From Natrarchaeobaculum sulfurireducens (GTDB taxonomy: Archaea; Halobacteriota; Halobacteria; Halobacteriales; Natrialbaceae): a stretch of 64,000 nt of DNA. Shown one piece after another: positions 30,810 through 40,606 of the stretch; position 1 is the stretch's first letter, and the number at the start of each line of letters is the position of its first letter. The notes beneath the pieces are model-generated. The model was not told where the DNA came from. It did no database searches and worked only from the letters and a program-made list of their open reading frames with translations. A program made the position numbers and the translations under genes. Location: positions 3,348,001 through 3,412,000 of the forward strand of contig NZ_CP024047.1 in the NCBI RefSeq assembly GCF_003430825.1. Direction: 5' to 3'.

Positions 30810-33167
30810 ATGGAGGTCGCCGAGGTTCTCCCCGACTTTGCCGATGCGTTCGCGTTCGAGGAGTTCAACCGAATGCAACGCGAGGCCGTGCCCGCGCTCC
30901 TCGAGCGTGAGGAGAACGTCGTCGCGAGCGCCCCGACCGCGTCGGGAAAGACCGCACTCGCGGAACTCGCGATCTGTAAGACGCTGGCAGACGATGGGAC
31001 GGCCCTGTTTATCGCGCCACTGCGTGCGCTGACCAACGAGAAAGAAGACGACTGGGACCGCTTCGAGGAGCTTGGCTACTCGGTCTACGTCGTCACGGGC
31101 GAACGCGACCTGAATCCCCGTCGCGCCCGACGGGCGGACATCCTCGTGATGACGCCCGAGAAACTCGACTCGGCGACCCGAAAACACGACTCCCGGCGGT
31201 ACGACTTCGTCACCGACGTCGACGTCTGCGTCATCGACGAGGTTCATCTCCTCGATGCGGACCGTCGAGGATCGGTCCTCGAGGTAGCCATCTCGCGGCT
31301 GCGACGGCTCTGTGCGCCGCGGGTCGTCGCGCTCTCGGCGACGATGCCCAACGTCGACGACGTGGCTGCCTGGCTCGACGCATCCGAGGAGACGACGTTC
31401 GAGTTCGACGAGGCGTACCGTCCCGTCGACTTACACGCGGGCGTAAAGACGTACACGCACGGCGAAAACTCGTTTGCGGACAAGTACCGCCGTCTCTATC
31501 GGGCACTCGATATCGCGGAGCCACACCTCAGAGACGACGGCCAGGCGCTCGTGTTCGTCTCCTCCCGACAGGACACCGTCCGCGCGGCGAAGAAAGCCAG
31601 AGACGAAATCGCCGAACGCGACGTGCCGATCGGGGTTCGCGGCGACTACGACTCACACACCGAGTTGAAAGACGCCATCGAGAACGAGACACTGTATCAC
31701 TCCATGCTCGACGGCGTGGCCTTCCACCACGCCGGCCTCTCGAAGACCGACCGCGATCTAGTCGAAGAGTGGTTCAAGGCGGGCCACGTCGAACTGCTCT
31801 TTTCGACCTCGACGCTCGCCTGGGGTGTGAACCTCCCCGCTCGCTGTGTCGTCATCCGCGATACGAAAATCCACGACCCGCTCGAGGGCGAAGTCGACAT
31901 GAGCCCGCTCGACGTTCTCCAGATGCTCGGGCGTGCAGGTCGGCCGGGCTACGACGACGTCGGCTACGGCTGGGTCGTCTGTGACACCGCGGAAGCGGAC
32001 AAGTACCGCCGGCTGTTGACCGACGGCAAAGAGATCGAGTCCCGGCTCGCCGAGAGCTTAGAGACCCACCTCAACGCCGAGATCGCCATGGGGACGATCA
32101 CCGACCTAGAGGACGTGATGGACTGGCTCGAGACGACGTTCTTCTACGTTCGCGGCCAGTCGAAGCCAGCGGAGTATGACTTTCCCAACCTCCGTGAACG
32201 CGTTCGTAACTGTCTCGAGGACTTAGTCGAGCGGGGCTTCGTCGAAACCGACGCCGACCTCTCGATCGAAGCCACTCCGCGAGGCGTACTCGCCTCGAAA
32301 TACTACCTCCGTCTCGAGACGGCTGCGACGTTCGCCGACCTGGCTGACGCCGTCGCCGACGGAGCGACGCTCGAGCCCGGTGACGTCCTCGAGGCGGTCG
32401 CGACCGCCGAGGAGTTCGACTCCGTCTCGGCCCGACAGGACGAACGCGACGCCATTAGCGCGGTCCTGGTCGGCGTCGACACCGAGGCGTTAGACGCCGG
32501 TCAGCGGAAAGTTCTCGCCATCTTACGGAGTGCAGCCGACGGCAGCCCGCCCGCCGAGTTGCGAAGCGACGCCTGGGTGATCCAGCGCAACGCCTCGCGA
32601 CTGCTCTCCGCACAGGGAGCGTTTCTCGATCGGCTCGCGGGCCCCCACGCTGCGAACCTCGCCCGACGGGTCGAAGCCCGCATCGAGAACGGCGTCAGCG
32701 AAGACGCCGTCGGGCTGACCGCAATCGACGGCATCGGTCCCGGTCGGGCGAGCAAGCTCTCGCGTGACGGACTGTCGACTCCCGCAGACATCGTCGAGGC
32801 TCGCGTCGCGGGACTGACCGACGCCGGTCTCTCCGAGGGGGTCGCCGAGCGCGTCTACGAGGGTGCCCAGTCGCTGCCCGCCGTCGAGATCGATTGGGGG
32901 TCGTTCCCCGAGACGATCGCCACCGGCGAAAACGACGTCTGTGAGGTGACGATCGAAAACGTCGGCGAGCCCGCCCGCGCCGGCATCCGCGTGACCGTAA
33001 ACGGCGTCGAAATGACGAGTACGAGCACCTATCTGCGCGATACCGACACCGTCCCCGTCGCCGTCTTCGGCGCTGATGCCGACGAACTCGAGTTCACCGT
33101 CAGCGTCGCCTTCCCGGAGACGCCGTTAGTGCCGTTTGACTCCCGGCGTACCGTCGACGTCGAGTGA
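30810..33167 (+). CDS. Ski2/Hel308-like DEAD/H-box helicase
   Basis: 785 residues; ATG 30810 preferred over the overlapping GTG 30807. Superfamily 2 motifs: Walker A APTASGKT (residues 41-48), DEVH, SAT in ALSATMP, and motif VI QMLGRAGRPGYDD. A winged-helix and ratchet region follow, then helix-hairpin-helix (LTAIDGIGPGRASKLSRDG). The last 95 residues form a beta domain (NDVCEVTIENVGEPARAGIR) not found in canonical Hel308, so this is the second, divergent Hel308-like paralogue of haloarchaea. It probably unwinds forked DNA in repair or replication restart, 3' to 5'. It is the only gene of this kind in the window. Confidence 0.93.
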   Translation: MEVAEVLPDFADAFAFEEFNRMQREAVPALLEREENVVASAPTASGKTALAELAICKTLADDGTALFIAPLRALTNEKEDDWDRFEELGYSVYVVTGERDLNPRRARRADILVMTPEKLDSATRKHDSRRYDFVTDVDVCVIDEVHLLDADRRGSVLEVAISRLRRLCAPRVVALSATMPNVDDVAAWLDASEETTFEFDEAYRPVDLHAGVKTYTHGENSFADKYRRLYRALDIAEPHLRDDGQALVFVSSRQDTVRAAKKARDEIAERDVPIGVRGDYDSHTELKDAIENETLYHSMLDGVAFHHAGLSKTDRDLVEEWFKAGHVELLFSTSTLAWGVNLPARCVVIRDTKIHDPLEGEVDMSPLDVLQMLGRAGRPGYDDVGYGWVVCDTAEADKYRRLLTDGKEIESRLAESLETHLNAEIAMGTITDLEDVMDWLETTFFYVRGQSKPAEYDFPNLRERVRNCLEDLVERGFVETDADLSIEATPRGVLASKYYLRLETAATFADLADAVADGATLEPGDVLEAVATAEEFDSVSARQDERDAISAVLVGVDTEALDAGQRKVLAILRSAADGSPPAELRSDAWVIQRNASRLLSAQGAFLDRLAGPHAANLARRVEARIENGVSEDAVGLTAIDGIGPGRASKLSRDGLSTPADIVEARVAGLTDAGLSEGVAERVYEGAQSLPAVEIDWGSFPETIATGENDVCEVTIENVGEPARAGIRVTVNGVEMTSTSTYLRDTDTVPVAVFGADADELEFTVSVAFPETPLVPFDSRRTVDVE

Positions 33168-33239
33168 GCACACGGCTTTCGAACGGTCGGGCCCCCGGAT
33201 TCAAGGCCTAAAGGCGCCCCGGATCGGCCCGAAACCGGC

Positions 33240-33857
33240 TCAATCGGAACTGGAGGTAAAGACCGCTCCTCGACGCTCGTGAACCATCAGCTCGGAGACA
33301 TCGCTGGCGATCTCCTCGCCGAACTCGCGTTCGACGAGCCACAGGGCGAGGTCGATTCCCGACGTGACGCCACCGGCCGAGAGCACGTCGCCGTCGTCGA
33401 CCACCCGCTCGTCGACCACGGTCGCGGCTGCGGCCTCGAGGTCGTCGACGGCGACGTGGTGGGTCGCCGCGGGACGGCCCTCGAGCAAGCCAGCGTGTGA
33501 GAGGATCATCGCGCCGGTACAGACCGAAGCGACGGTCGCACCGTTTTCGTAACACTCCCCGACAGCGTCCGGGAGCGCCCCGTCTTCGACGACGGCGCGG
33601 ACGCCGCCGGGAGTCGTCCAGCCACCACCGGGAACGATCAACAGGTCCGGTCGACCGAGCGTTCCCTCCGGTTCGACACGAAGTCCGTGACTCGCCGTCA
33701 CGAGGCCGTCCTCGTCGGTGTCGCCCTCGAGCGTGACGAGCCGGGTCTCGAGGTCGCCACCGGCCTCGGCAGCGTTCTCGAGGACCTCGAAGGGGCCAAT
33801 CGCGTCGAGTTCATCGAAGCCGTCGAAGAGTACGATCTCTGCAGTCGTATCGGACAT
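33240..33857 (-). CDS. DJ-1/PfpI family protein
   Basis: 205 residues, a class I glutamine-amidotransferase-like fold. The nucleophile elbow is C113 in ASVCTGAMILSHAGLL, followed by ATHH at about 131-134. The N-terminus (AEIVLFDGFDELDAIGPFEV) is typical of the ThiJ/AraC-N-like branch. Such proteins act as isonitrile hydratases, glyoxalases or unknown hydrolases; substrate cannot be told. Convergent with the helicase gene. Confidence 0.9.
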   Translation of the reverse strand: MSDTTAEIVLFDGFDELDAIGPFEVLENAAEAGGDLETRLVTLEGDTDEDGLVTASHGLRVEPEGTLGRPDLLIVPGGGWTTPGGVRAVVEDGALPDAVGECYENGATVASVCTGAMILSHAGLLEGRPAATHHVAVDDLEAAAATVVDERVVDDGDVLSAGGVTSGIDLALWLVEREFGEEIASDVSELMVHERRGAVFTSSSD

Positions 33858-34147
33858 GGTCGATACTTCTGCTCGGCGGACAAACGTGTTTCCCCGGAGC
33901 GGACAGCCAGGGGACGCCTCGGCGATCCGATTCAGATACGCCCGGCTCGAGATCAGTGAGTGAGTCGTCCCCGTCTCGAGCGTTCTCAGCGCTGAAAACG
34001 TAGATAATTACGTATTAAATCAGCCCACTCACTGGTCACGGCCGGTTGACCGGTCGACAGCACCGATAGCTATCGCCACACGATGGTGCACGCTTATACC
34101 GTACGTATCTCATTTTCAGCCAGTTGAAGCGCGAGCTTCTGGATTGG

Positions 34148-34978
34148 ATGACAACGGAAAACGATGGGGACACGGACGAATCGGTAGATCGTGCAACGGA
34201 CGGCGGAACCGAAGCGGCCGGAGGAGCGACAGCGGTGGAGACACACGAGTTCGCCGACGTGCAGACGGAAGTCGACGAAGTCGAGTTCGAGGAACTGCTC
34301 GAGGACCCGGCGTACATCGATTTCCTCGAGAGCATCGGGCAGTTGACGATGCCCGATGACGACGTCACGCTGGACGAACTCGTCGAACTGCTACCGAACG
34401 ATGCGGTCGTACCGGACGGGGCGGATGACGAAGCGGCAGAGTCGACAGCGACGCCGCGATCGAAGGCCGTCGACGCGATCGTCGACGCCTTAGAGAGCGA
34501 CGAGGTGAGTCAGGCCCAGCGAGCAGCCCTCCGCGAAGCGTTGGGACTCGAGTCCCAGAAACGGACCGAGGTACAGCTCAATCACCTCAAGTCCCGGTTT
34601 CTCGATCTCGAAGCGTACATCGAGGCGATGGAGGACTTTTTCGACCGAAACCAGACACCGCTCGACGAACTCGAGGACCACCGGTCGGCGATCGAGTCAC
34701 TCGAGGGCGAACTCGAGACGCTAAACGACCGACTCGAGAGCGTAGCGCAGCGCCTCGAACGCGTCGTCGACGATCGGGAGACGGACGGCGATCGGTTGGC
34801 CGAACTCGAAGACGTGCTCGAACAGACACGTGGGACACTCCAGCGGAACTTCACCGTGATCGAAACCGAACTGCAGACGGCCAAGCAGTGGCGGACGCGG
34901 GTGAGTGACGCAGCCCAGGCGAGCGAAAACGAGGCCGACGGTCTGGACCCGGTCGATGCGAGTTCCGACGGGGCCTGA
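34148..34978 (+). CDS. Acidic coiled-coil protein (DUF7310-type)
   Basis: 276 residues from the ATG at 34148; the TTG at 34124 would lie too near a TATA-like CTTATACC (34093-34100). The first 120 residues are acidic and carry ELLEDPAYIDFLESIGQLTM. From about residue 150 a long heptad pattern runs to the end: LDLEAYIEAMEDFFDRN, then LEDHRSAIESLEGELETLND and LEQTRGTLQRNF. It should form a rod-like coiled coil. No enzymatic motif. The nearby acetamidase has its own start, so an operon is not certain. Confidence 0.75.
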   Translation: MTTENDGDTDESVDRATDGGTEAAGGATAVETHEFADVQTEVDEVEFEELLEDPAYIDFLESIGQLTMPDDDVTLDELVELLPNDAVVPDGADDEAAESTATPRSKAVDAIVDALESDEVSQAQRAALREALGLESQKRTEVQLNHLKSRFLDLEAYIEAMEDFFDRNQTPLDELEDHRSAIESLEGELETLNDRLESVAQRLERVVDDRETDGDRLAELEDVLEQTRGTLQRNFTVIETELQTAKQWRTRVSDAAQASENEADGLDPVDASSDGA

Positions 34979-35040
34979 GAGGGGCCGGTGTGCCGAGCAG
35001 GTGTGTGTTTATCTATCGTTGGATCCTCTACAGTAATCGA

Positions 35041-36030
35041 ATGTCGAGCGAGTCGAATCCGGGAAGACGTCGAGTCGAAGCCGACGACGCGACTGTCCAC
35101 AGCACCTGGAACAGGGACCTCGAGCCAGTCGAGACCGTCGAGTCCGGCGACGTCGTCGAGTTCACGTGCCGGGACGCCACCGACGGACAGATCGGTCCCG
35201 ACTCGAGCGTCACCGACGTCGTCGACCTGGACGTCGGCCCCGTTCACCCGCTGACGGGCCCGATCGCGATCGACGGCGCACAGCCGGGTGACGTCCTCGA
35301 GGTCGAACTGCTCGAGGTCGAGCACCACGGCTGGGGATGGACGCTGGTCCTTCCGGGCGCGGCGGAGCTCGGTCTCCTCTCGGCGGAGTTTTCGGATCCA
35401 GCACTCCACGTCTGGGAACTCGAGGACGACGTCGGCCACTTCGTAAACGGCATCGAGGTCCCACTGAACCCATTTCCCGGCATCGTCGGCGTCGCCCCCG
35501 ACGAGCCGGGCGACCACGAAACGTTTCCGCCACGAGCCGTCGGCGGCAATCTGGATATCAGGCACCTCACGGCAGGGTCGACGGTGTCTCTCCCGGTTGC
35601 AGTCGAAGACGCACTGTTTAGCATCGGTGACTGTCACGCCGCACAGGGCGACGGAGAGGTCTGTGGCTCGGCGATCGAAGCACCGATGACCGTCACCTGC
35701 CGGTTCGACGTCCGGACAGACCTGGATATCGAGTATCCTCAGTTCGAGACCACCGGGCCGTTCACGCCGACCGGCCGCGAGGGCCCCGCGTTCTGTACGT
35801 CGGGCGTCGCCGACGACCTGCAGGAAGCAGCGAAAACCGCTGTCCGAGCGATGATCGAGCACCTCCACGACGAACGCGGGTTGACGCGCGAACAGGCCTA
35901 CATGCTGTGTTCGGCGGCCGTCGATCTGAAGATAAACGAGGTAGTCAACGCACCCAACTGGGTGGTTTCGGCGTACGTCCAGGAAGCGATCTTCCCCGAG
36001 GACCGTCGCCGGTCCGCACTCGAGGGATGA
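35041..36030 (+). CDS. Acetamidase/formamidase family protein
   Basis: 329 residues from the ATG at 35041. Family landmarks: HSTWNRDLEPVETVESGD near the N-terminus, FPPRAVGGNLDIRHLTAGS, then GDCHAAQGDGEVCGSAIE, which holds the metal-binding His, and MLCSAAVDLKINEVVNAPNW near the end. These enzymes hydrolyse short amides to ammonia and a carboxylate, using zinc. The length is usual. It stands 60 bp after the coiled-coil gene on the same strand. Likely nitrogen scavenging. Confidence 0.92.
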   Translation: MSSESNPGRRRVEADDATVHSTWNRDLEPVETVESGDVVEFTCRDATDGQIGPDSSVTDVVDLDVGPVHPLTGPIAIDGAQPGDVLEVELLEVEHHGWGWTLVLPGAAELGLLSAEFSDPALHVWELEDDVGHFVNGIEVPLNPFPGIVGVAPDEPGDHETFPPRAVGGNLDIRHLTAGSTVSLPVAVEDALFSIGDCHAAQGDGEVCGSAIEAPMTVTCRFDVRTDLDIEYPQFETTGPFTPTGREGPAFCTSGVADDLQEAAKTAVRAMIEHLHDERGLTREQAYMLCSAAVDLKINEVVNAPNWVVSAYVQEAIFPEDRRRSALEG

Positions 36031-36267
36031 CCCGGTCGTTGGGGAGGGACTGACTGTCTCGTCTCCTGTCCGTAGGTGGACACTTATTCGACCGGCCCAT
36101 ACTGGCGATATGGATCGACAGCAGCCCGAAAACCCGTCGTTCTGCCTGCAGCTCGTTCGACCGTCCGGAGGACGAGCCGGGCGGAACCACCGGGGTCGAT
36201 CTCAGCGAGCCGAGCAGCTCGAGCACGTCGGGGAACAAAGACGACATCCCAGGGGAGCGAGCGTACG

Positions 36268-37410
36268 ATGACGAACCCACAGTGGCCCGGGGCGGTCGAA
36301 ACCGGCCCGAATCCCGGCCAACACGACCAAACGCGAGACAGTCACTCAGAGGAGGTTCTGGGGCGGAGCTTCTATGAGAGTCCGATCAGTACCGTCGTCG
36401 TCGACTCGACGGGCGCGATCATCCTCGCAAACGACCGGGCGACGGAGACGCTCGGGCTCTCGAGAGCGGAGATTACGAAGCGGACGTGCCACCCTGGCGA
36501 GTGGAACCTCGCCACCGAGGACGGCTCGCCGATCACGCTCGAGGAACATCCCGTCACGCGCGTCTTCGAGACGGGCGATCCCGTATACGGCTTCGAACAC
36601 TGGCTCCACCGTCCGGACGGCTCCGAGCGGTGGATGACGAGCAACTATTCGCCGATACTGGACGATGCCGGGGCCGTCGACTACGTCATCGTCTCCTTCG
36701 AAGACGTGACGGCGCTCAAACACCGCGAGGAACGATTGACCAGCACCGACATGCGCCGGCTCGAGTATCGTGCCGACGAGTCGGCCGTGCCACCGTCCCT
36801 TCGAGTCGACAGCGGCGAACGCAGAATCGAGGTCGAGTCGGTCGTCTCGCTTCCGGATGGGGCGACCGTCCAGTACATGGGAACGGGGGACCTCACGGCG
36901 GGCGAGTTCATCACTGCCGTCGAAGAGGTCCCACACATCACCGACGTCCGTCTGCTCAGCACGATCGACGGCTACAGCCGCCTCGAGGCACGTGCCGAAT
37001 CAGCGACCGTCTCCGAGGTGTTTCAGGCCCTGGGCGGGCATCCTCGGTCGGTCGTCATCAGCCACGACGAGGTCAGGTTCCTCGGCGAGATTCCGGGCGA
37101 CGAGGATCACCGCCAGGTCGCCGACGGCATCCGGGCGTTTCACCCCGAGGCCGAACTCGTCTCCGAAGAACTCGTTTACTCGCCACACCTGTTGTACGAC
37201 GTGGTCTCCGACGCGCTGACGGATCGGCAGTTGGCCACGCTCAATGCGGCGTACTTCAGCGGCTACTTCGAGTCGCCACGAACCAGTACCGGCGACGAAC
37301 TGGCCGACCGATTCGGCGTGACCCGACAGACGTTCAACCAGCACCTCCGCAAAGCGCAGCAGATCGTCTTCCAGCACCTGTTCGAGAAGTCGGGCGCGGC
37401 CGCACGCTGA
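36268..37410 (+). CDS. PAS-domain regulator with HTH_10 (bacterio-opsin activator type)
   Basis: 380 residues from the ATG at 36268; the open frame to 36076 is not protein-like. PAS domain at about 30-150 (SFYESPISTVVVDSTGAI, then GFEHWLHRPDGSERWM), then the bacterio-opsin activator beta domain (LRVDSGERRIEVESVVSL) and a C-terminal HTH_10 (SDALTDRQLATLNAAYFSG, then TSTGDELADRFGVTRQTFNQ). No kinase domain is present, so it is a one-component sensor; the PAS ligand is unknown. Confidence 0.9.
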   Translation: MTNPQWPGAVETGPNPGQHDQTRDSHSEEVLGRSFYESPISTVVVDSTGAIILANDRATETLGLSRAEITKRTCHPGEWNLATEDGSPITLEEHPVTRVFETGDPVYGFEHWLHRPDGSERWMTSNYSPILDDAGAVDYVIVSFEDVTALKHREERLTSTDMRRLEYRADESAVPPSLRVDSGERRIEVESVVSLPDGATVQYMGTGDLTAGEFITAVEEVPHITDVRLLSTIDGYSRLEARAESATVSEVFQALGGHPRSVVISHDEVRFLGEIPGDEDHRQVADGIRAFHPEAELVSEELVYSPHLLYDVVSDALTDRQLATLNAAYFSGYFESPRTSTGDELADRFGVTRQTFNQHLRKAQQIVFQHLFEKSGAAAR

Positions 37411-37456
37411 CTAGTCAGCGTGCCCCCTTACCACGCTGTCCGCCGTGGTACTATTT

Positions 37457-37789
37457 ATGACCGATGAGACGACACACCCCGAATCAGAGCCGTTCTGGTT
37501 ACCCGCTGGCGAGACGAGTCGGCCCGTCACGGAAACCCTCCACGTGCAGTTCGACTCGGAGACCGACGATCTCGTCGTGACGATCGTCGAAGCCGTAGCA
37601 ACCGTTACCGACCAGGAGACACTCGAGATGGAACCGCTGTTCGACACTATCGACGGCAGTGCGCTGAACGAACTCGTGCAGTCGGCACAGGACCGAAACC
37701 AGCCCGTCGAGGTGAGCTTTTCCTACCAGGAGTGTCGGATCACCGCCTCGAGTTCCGGAGCGGTCCTGGTCGAACCACCGGATGACTAA
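37457..37789 (+). CDS. HalOD1 output-domain protein
   Basis: 110 residues from the ATG at 37457. Most of it is the HalOD1 domain: LHVQFDSETDDLVVTIVEAV, EPLFDTIDGSALNELVQSAQ and QECRITASSSGAVLV. HalOD1 is a haloarchaeal output domain often fused to receivers or found alone, like here. It may interact with a partner regulator. It follows the PAS/HTH_10 gene by 46 bp on the same strand, which makes a two-gene regulatory unit plausible. Confidence 0.8.
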   Translation: MTDETTHPESEPFWLPAGETSRPVTETLHVQFDSETDDLVVTIVEAVATVTDQETLEMEPLFDTIDGSALNELVQSAQDRNQPVEVSFSYQECRITASSSGAVLVEPPDD

Positions 37790-37854
37790 CCGCAGTATAG
37801 TGGTCTGAAGCCGAGAGTGATTTCGAGTTCGAAAATCAGAGATAACAGATCGTC

Positions 37855-38376
37855 TCAAAGTCGGCTGGGTACGAGACCGAGCATCGACCGGTCGAGTTGG
37901 CGACGGGTCGCATCGAGCGAGTTCGAGTTGTCGATCACGACGTGGTCGCACTCGATCGATTCGAACGACTCCTTGACGAGGTAGTGCACCCGAAGGTCAG
38001 CGTCGCTTACTGAGTCCGTCCGGTTTTCGATCCGCGTCTCGACGACGTCCGGGTCACAGACGACGTGAACCACCTCGAACGCCGCGTTCGACTCACGAGC
38101 GACAGTTGCAGCACGATCGCGGAGCCGTTTCGTTTTGAACGTCGCGTCGAGGACGACGGCCGAACCGGCCTCGAGATCCGCTCGAGCCCGAGTGAGCAAC
38201 TCGTCGTAGGTCGCGGCCGTCTCCGCGGCCGTGTACTCGGGGTCCGGGAACAGCTGCTTTCGGATCACGTCGCTGCGATAACGAACTCCCGAGAGTCGCT
38301 CTGTGAGGTGCGCCGAAGCGGCCGATTTTCCGACGCCGGGCAATCCACAACAGACGATCAACGTTGCACTGGCCAC
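37855..38376 (-). CDS. P-loop kinase-like ATPase (zeta-toxin/gluconate-kinase type)
   Basis: About 173 residues using GTG 38376 (ASATLIVCCGLPGVGKS); an ATG at 38463 would add 29 residues that look unlike the family. Walker A is GLPGVGKS, followed by SDVIRKQLFPDPEYTAAETA (the LID/Asp loop of AAA_33 kinases), then SAVVLDATFKTKRLRDRA, a strand with catalytic Asp. No antitoxin-like partner is next to it. It might phosphorylate a small molecule. The specific substrate is unknown. Confidence 0.75.
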   Translation of the reverse strand: MASATLIVCCGLPGVGKSAASAHLTERLSGVRYRSDVIRKQLFPDPEYTAAETAATYDELLTRARADLEAGSAVVLDATFKTKRLRDRAATVARESNAAFEVVHVVCDPDVVETRIENRTDSVSDADLRVHYLVKESFESIECDHVVIDNSNSLDATRRQLDRSMLGLVPSRL

Positions 38377-38614
38377 ACGCTCGATTGGGCACACCCCTAC
38401 AAAATCCGTCCGAAATTCGGTCGCAAACGCGAACGCAACTCGACGTTCCAGGCGAGGAGCCACAGGCGATTCTAGCGTGAGACGGGCTGGCGCGCGTCCA
38501 GTTTCGATGCCGAACCGAACGGACTGTGAAACTGGTGAGCAGCCGTCTGAGTACGTTCCACAGGGAACCTCGAGTTCGAGTCGTTTATTACGGCTCCGTC
38601 GTGTGAACTATACA

Positions 38615-39664
38615 ATGGTCAGAAAGCGAATTCGGGCGCAAAGCGGTGTAAAAGAACGGAAAACGGCAGTTTCTCGACGACAGTTCGTTGCAGCGGGCGG
38701 AGCCACAGCGGTTGCTGGACTAGCTGGCTGTCTCGGTGACACCGATACGGACGACGACCGAGAGGAAGTCAACGTCGTATTGACGCCCGCCGAAGCCGAA
38801 GTCGACATCGAAGAGCAGTGGGCCCCGTTTTTCGACCTCATCGAAGAGGAAGCCGACGTACAGGTCAACGTCGACGTCGCAGCGAACTTCGCGGCCGTCG
38901 CAGCCGCGATCCGCGACGGACATGCCGACATCGGCGACGTCTCCCCGGAGGTCGGGATCTACACCGCAGAGCAGGGATACGCCGACATTCTCGGCACCCG
39001 ATCGCAGGACGGCTCCGACCGATATTTCACGTTCATCACGACGACGCCGGAGTACGACATCGAGAGTCTCGAGGACATCGCGAACCACGACGACCCGACC
39101 GTCGGCTTCGCCGATCCGCTGTCGGGAACTGGCTCGCTCGTCCCGCTGTTGATGCTCGAGGAAGCTGGCTTCGACATCGGCGACGCCCCGCTCGGCCAGC
39201 CTGAAGACTTCGAGGCCGAGTGGTCCGATCACTCGACCGCTCGGGAGACGCTGCTCAACCGCCAGGGCGTCGTCGCTGCAGGGACCGGCGAGTTCTCCGT
39301 CATGCCCCACCTGCCAGAAGACGAGATTCCGGACGACGTAGCCGACATCTCGGGTGACTTCCAGTTCGTCGAAGACGAGAGCACGGATCTCCGCCTCGTC
39401 GCCGCCTCCGAGCCACTCCCACGGGCACCCCTGACGATCCGCAGCGACTGGGATTCGCCCGTCGCCGAGGAAGTCGAGGAGGTCATCCTCAACGCGACCG
39501 AAGACGACCTCGTCGACGAAGACTCCGAGGTGCCGCTCTGGTTCGACGGCGTCAACGAGGCCACCGTCGACGACTACGGCGAGTTCCGCGATGCGATCGA
39601 GACGCTCGGCATCGACCTGATCGACGACATCGACGACGCCGAAGACGCCGAGTCGCCCGAGTAA
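38615..39664 (+). CDS. phnD: Phosphate/phosphonate ABC transporter substrate-binding lipoprotein
   Basis: 349 residues from the ATG at 38615, with a TATA-like TTTATTA 30 nt upstream. Twin-arginine leader (R21-R22 in SRRQFVAAGG) and lipobox LAGC at 36-39, so it is a Tat-exported lipoprotein. The mature part has the periplasmic binding fold: VNVVLTPAEAEVDIEEQWA and GDVSPEVGIYTAEQGYADIL, then DPTVGFADPLSGTGSLVP, typical for PhnD. It collects phosphonate, phosphite or phosphate for PhnC-PhnE. The latter are encoded on the opposite strand 0.9 kb away, separated by an RNase Z-like gene. Confidence 0.93.
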   Translation: MVRKRIRAQSGVKERKTAVSRRQFVAAGGATAVAGLAGCLGDTDTDDDREEVNVVLTPAEAEVDIEEQWAPFFDLIEEEADVQVNVDVAANFAAVAAAIRDGHADIGDVSPEVGIYTAEQGYADILGTRSQDGSDRYFTFITTTPEYDIESLEDIANHDDPTVGFADPLSGTGSLVPLLMLEEAGFDIGDAPLGQPEDFEAEWSDHSTARETLLNRQGVVAAGTGEFSVMPHLPEDEIPDDVADISGDFQFVEDESTDLRLVAASEPLPRAPLTIRSDWDSPVAEEVEEVILNATEDDLVDEDSEVPLWFDGVNEATVDDYGEFRDAIETLGIDLIDDIDDAEDAESPE

Positions 39665-39708
39665 GCCGCGATCGAAGCGTACTTTTTCGACGCGTCGACT
39701 GGGTTGGT

Positions 39709-40506
39709 ATGGCCCGGCTACAGCTTCTCGGTACGCAGGCGTATCCGCGCAACGGCGAGCCAGTCCATCTTCGGCTCGTCGACGGCGACGACCACCTGCT
39801 CGTCGACTGCGGCCCGAACATCGTCGAGACGTTCGACGCCCTCGAGCGGCCACTGACCAGTGTCACCGATCTGTTCGTCACACACTCCCACGCCGATCAC
39901 GCCCTCGGTGTTCCGTACTTTCTGCTCGGACACTTCCTGACCCGGGCCGGCGCAGTCGCAGACGAGCCTGGCGAGGCAGTCCCGCCGCTTACGATCCGCG
40001 GACCAGAATCGGCGCTCGAAGCCGTCGACGCGTGTCTCGAGGCGGTCACACCTGGCTTCGACGCGCTGGCAGCCGACGCCTCGTGGACGCTCGAGCCGAC
40101 CGAACCCGATGACGGCTTCGATGTCGGCGACGTCTCCGTTACTTCCCTCCCCGCCGATCACGTCGTGCCGACGCAGGGACTCCTGTTCGACGGCGAGCGT
40201 CGGATCGCCTACACCGGCGATACGACCCGATCAAAGGCGCTCGTGGACGCCGTCGACCGTGCGGACGTCGTAATCCACGAGTCGATGTATCTCGAGTCCG
40301 AGGCCGACCTGGCCCGAGAGTTGAAACATGGGACGGCCCGCGAAGCCGGCCGGTTTGCAGCCGACGTCGGGGCGGACGAACTCTACCTCGTCCACGTCTC
40401 CGACCAGTACGGCGACGAGCACCGAGTGCGATTTCTCGAAGAAGCAGGCGAGGCGTTCAACGGCGAGGTCATCCTTCCGGATCGGTTCGACGAACTGTCG
40501 GTCTAG
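39709..40506 (+). CDS. RNase Z-like metallo-beta-lactamase-fold hydrolase
   Basis: 265 residues. Zinc motif THSHADH at about 62-68, GDTT Asp at about 170-173, and the second His set in VHVSDQYGDEHRV. The fold matches the RNase Z/arylsulfatase branch, shorter than canonical archaeal tRNase Z, so its role in tRNA processing is doubtful. It lies between phnD and phnE, so it could instead be a phosphonate or phosphoester hydrolase (PhnP is also an MBL-fold enzyme). That context makes a PhnP-like phosphodiesterase plausible, not proven. Confidence 0.85.
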   Translation: MARLQLLGTQAYPRNGEPVHLRLVDGDDHLLVDCGPNIVETFDALERPLTSVTDLFVTHSHADHALGVPYFLLGHFLTRAGAVADEPGEAVPPLTIRGPESALEAVDACLEAVTPGFDALAADASWTLEPTEPDDGFDVGDVSVTSLPADHVVPTQGLLFDGERRIAYTGDTTRSKALVDAVDRADVVIHESMYLESEADLARELKHGTAREAGRFAADVGADELYLVHVSDQYGDEHRVRFLEEAGEAFNGEVILPDRFDELSV

Positions 40507-40606
40507 GGATTCTCGAGTCGGGACGTCACGACCGCTTTCGGACGTGAAACGTTGTGCGACGAGAAGCGACGCAAGGGGGAGAGCGAGGGGAGTCAGGTGG
40601 CGTCCG

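Noticed and set aside
34582-35868. Large minus-strand frame opposite the coiled-coil and acetamidase genes
   Set aside because: Antisense shadow of high-G+C genes; the plus-strand genes have clear family motifs.
37855-38376. Zeta-toxin of a toxin-antitoxin pair
   Set aside because: The kinase fold fits, but no small antitoxin gene is adjacent, so only a general kinase call is made.
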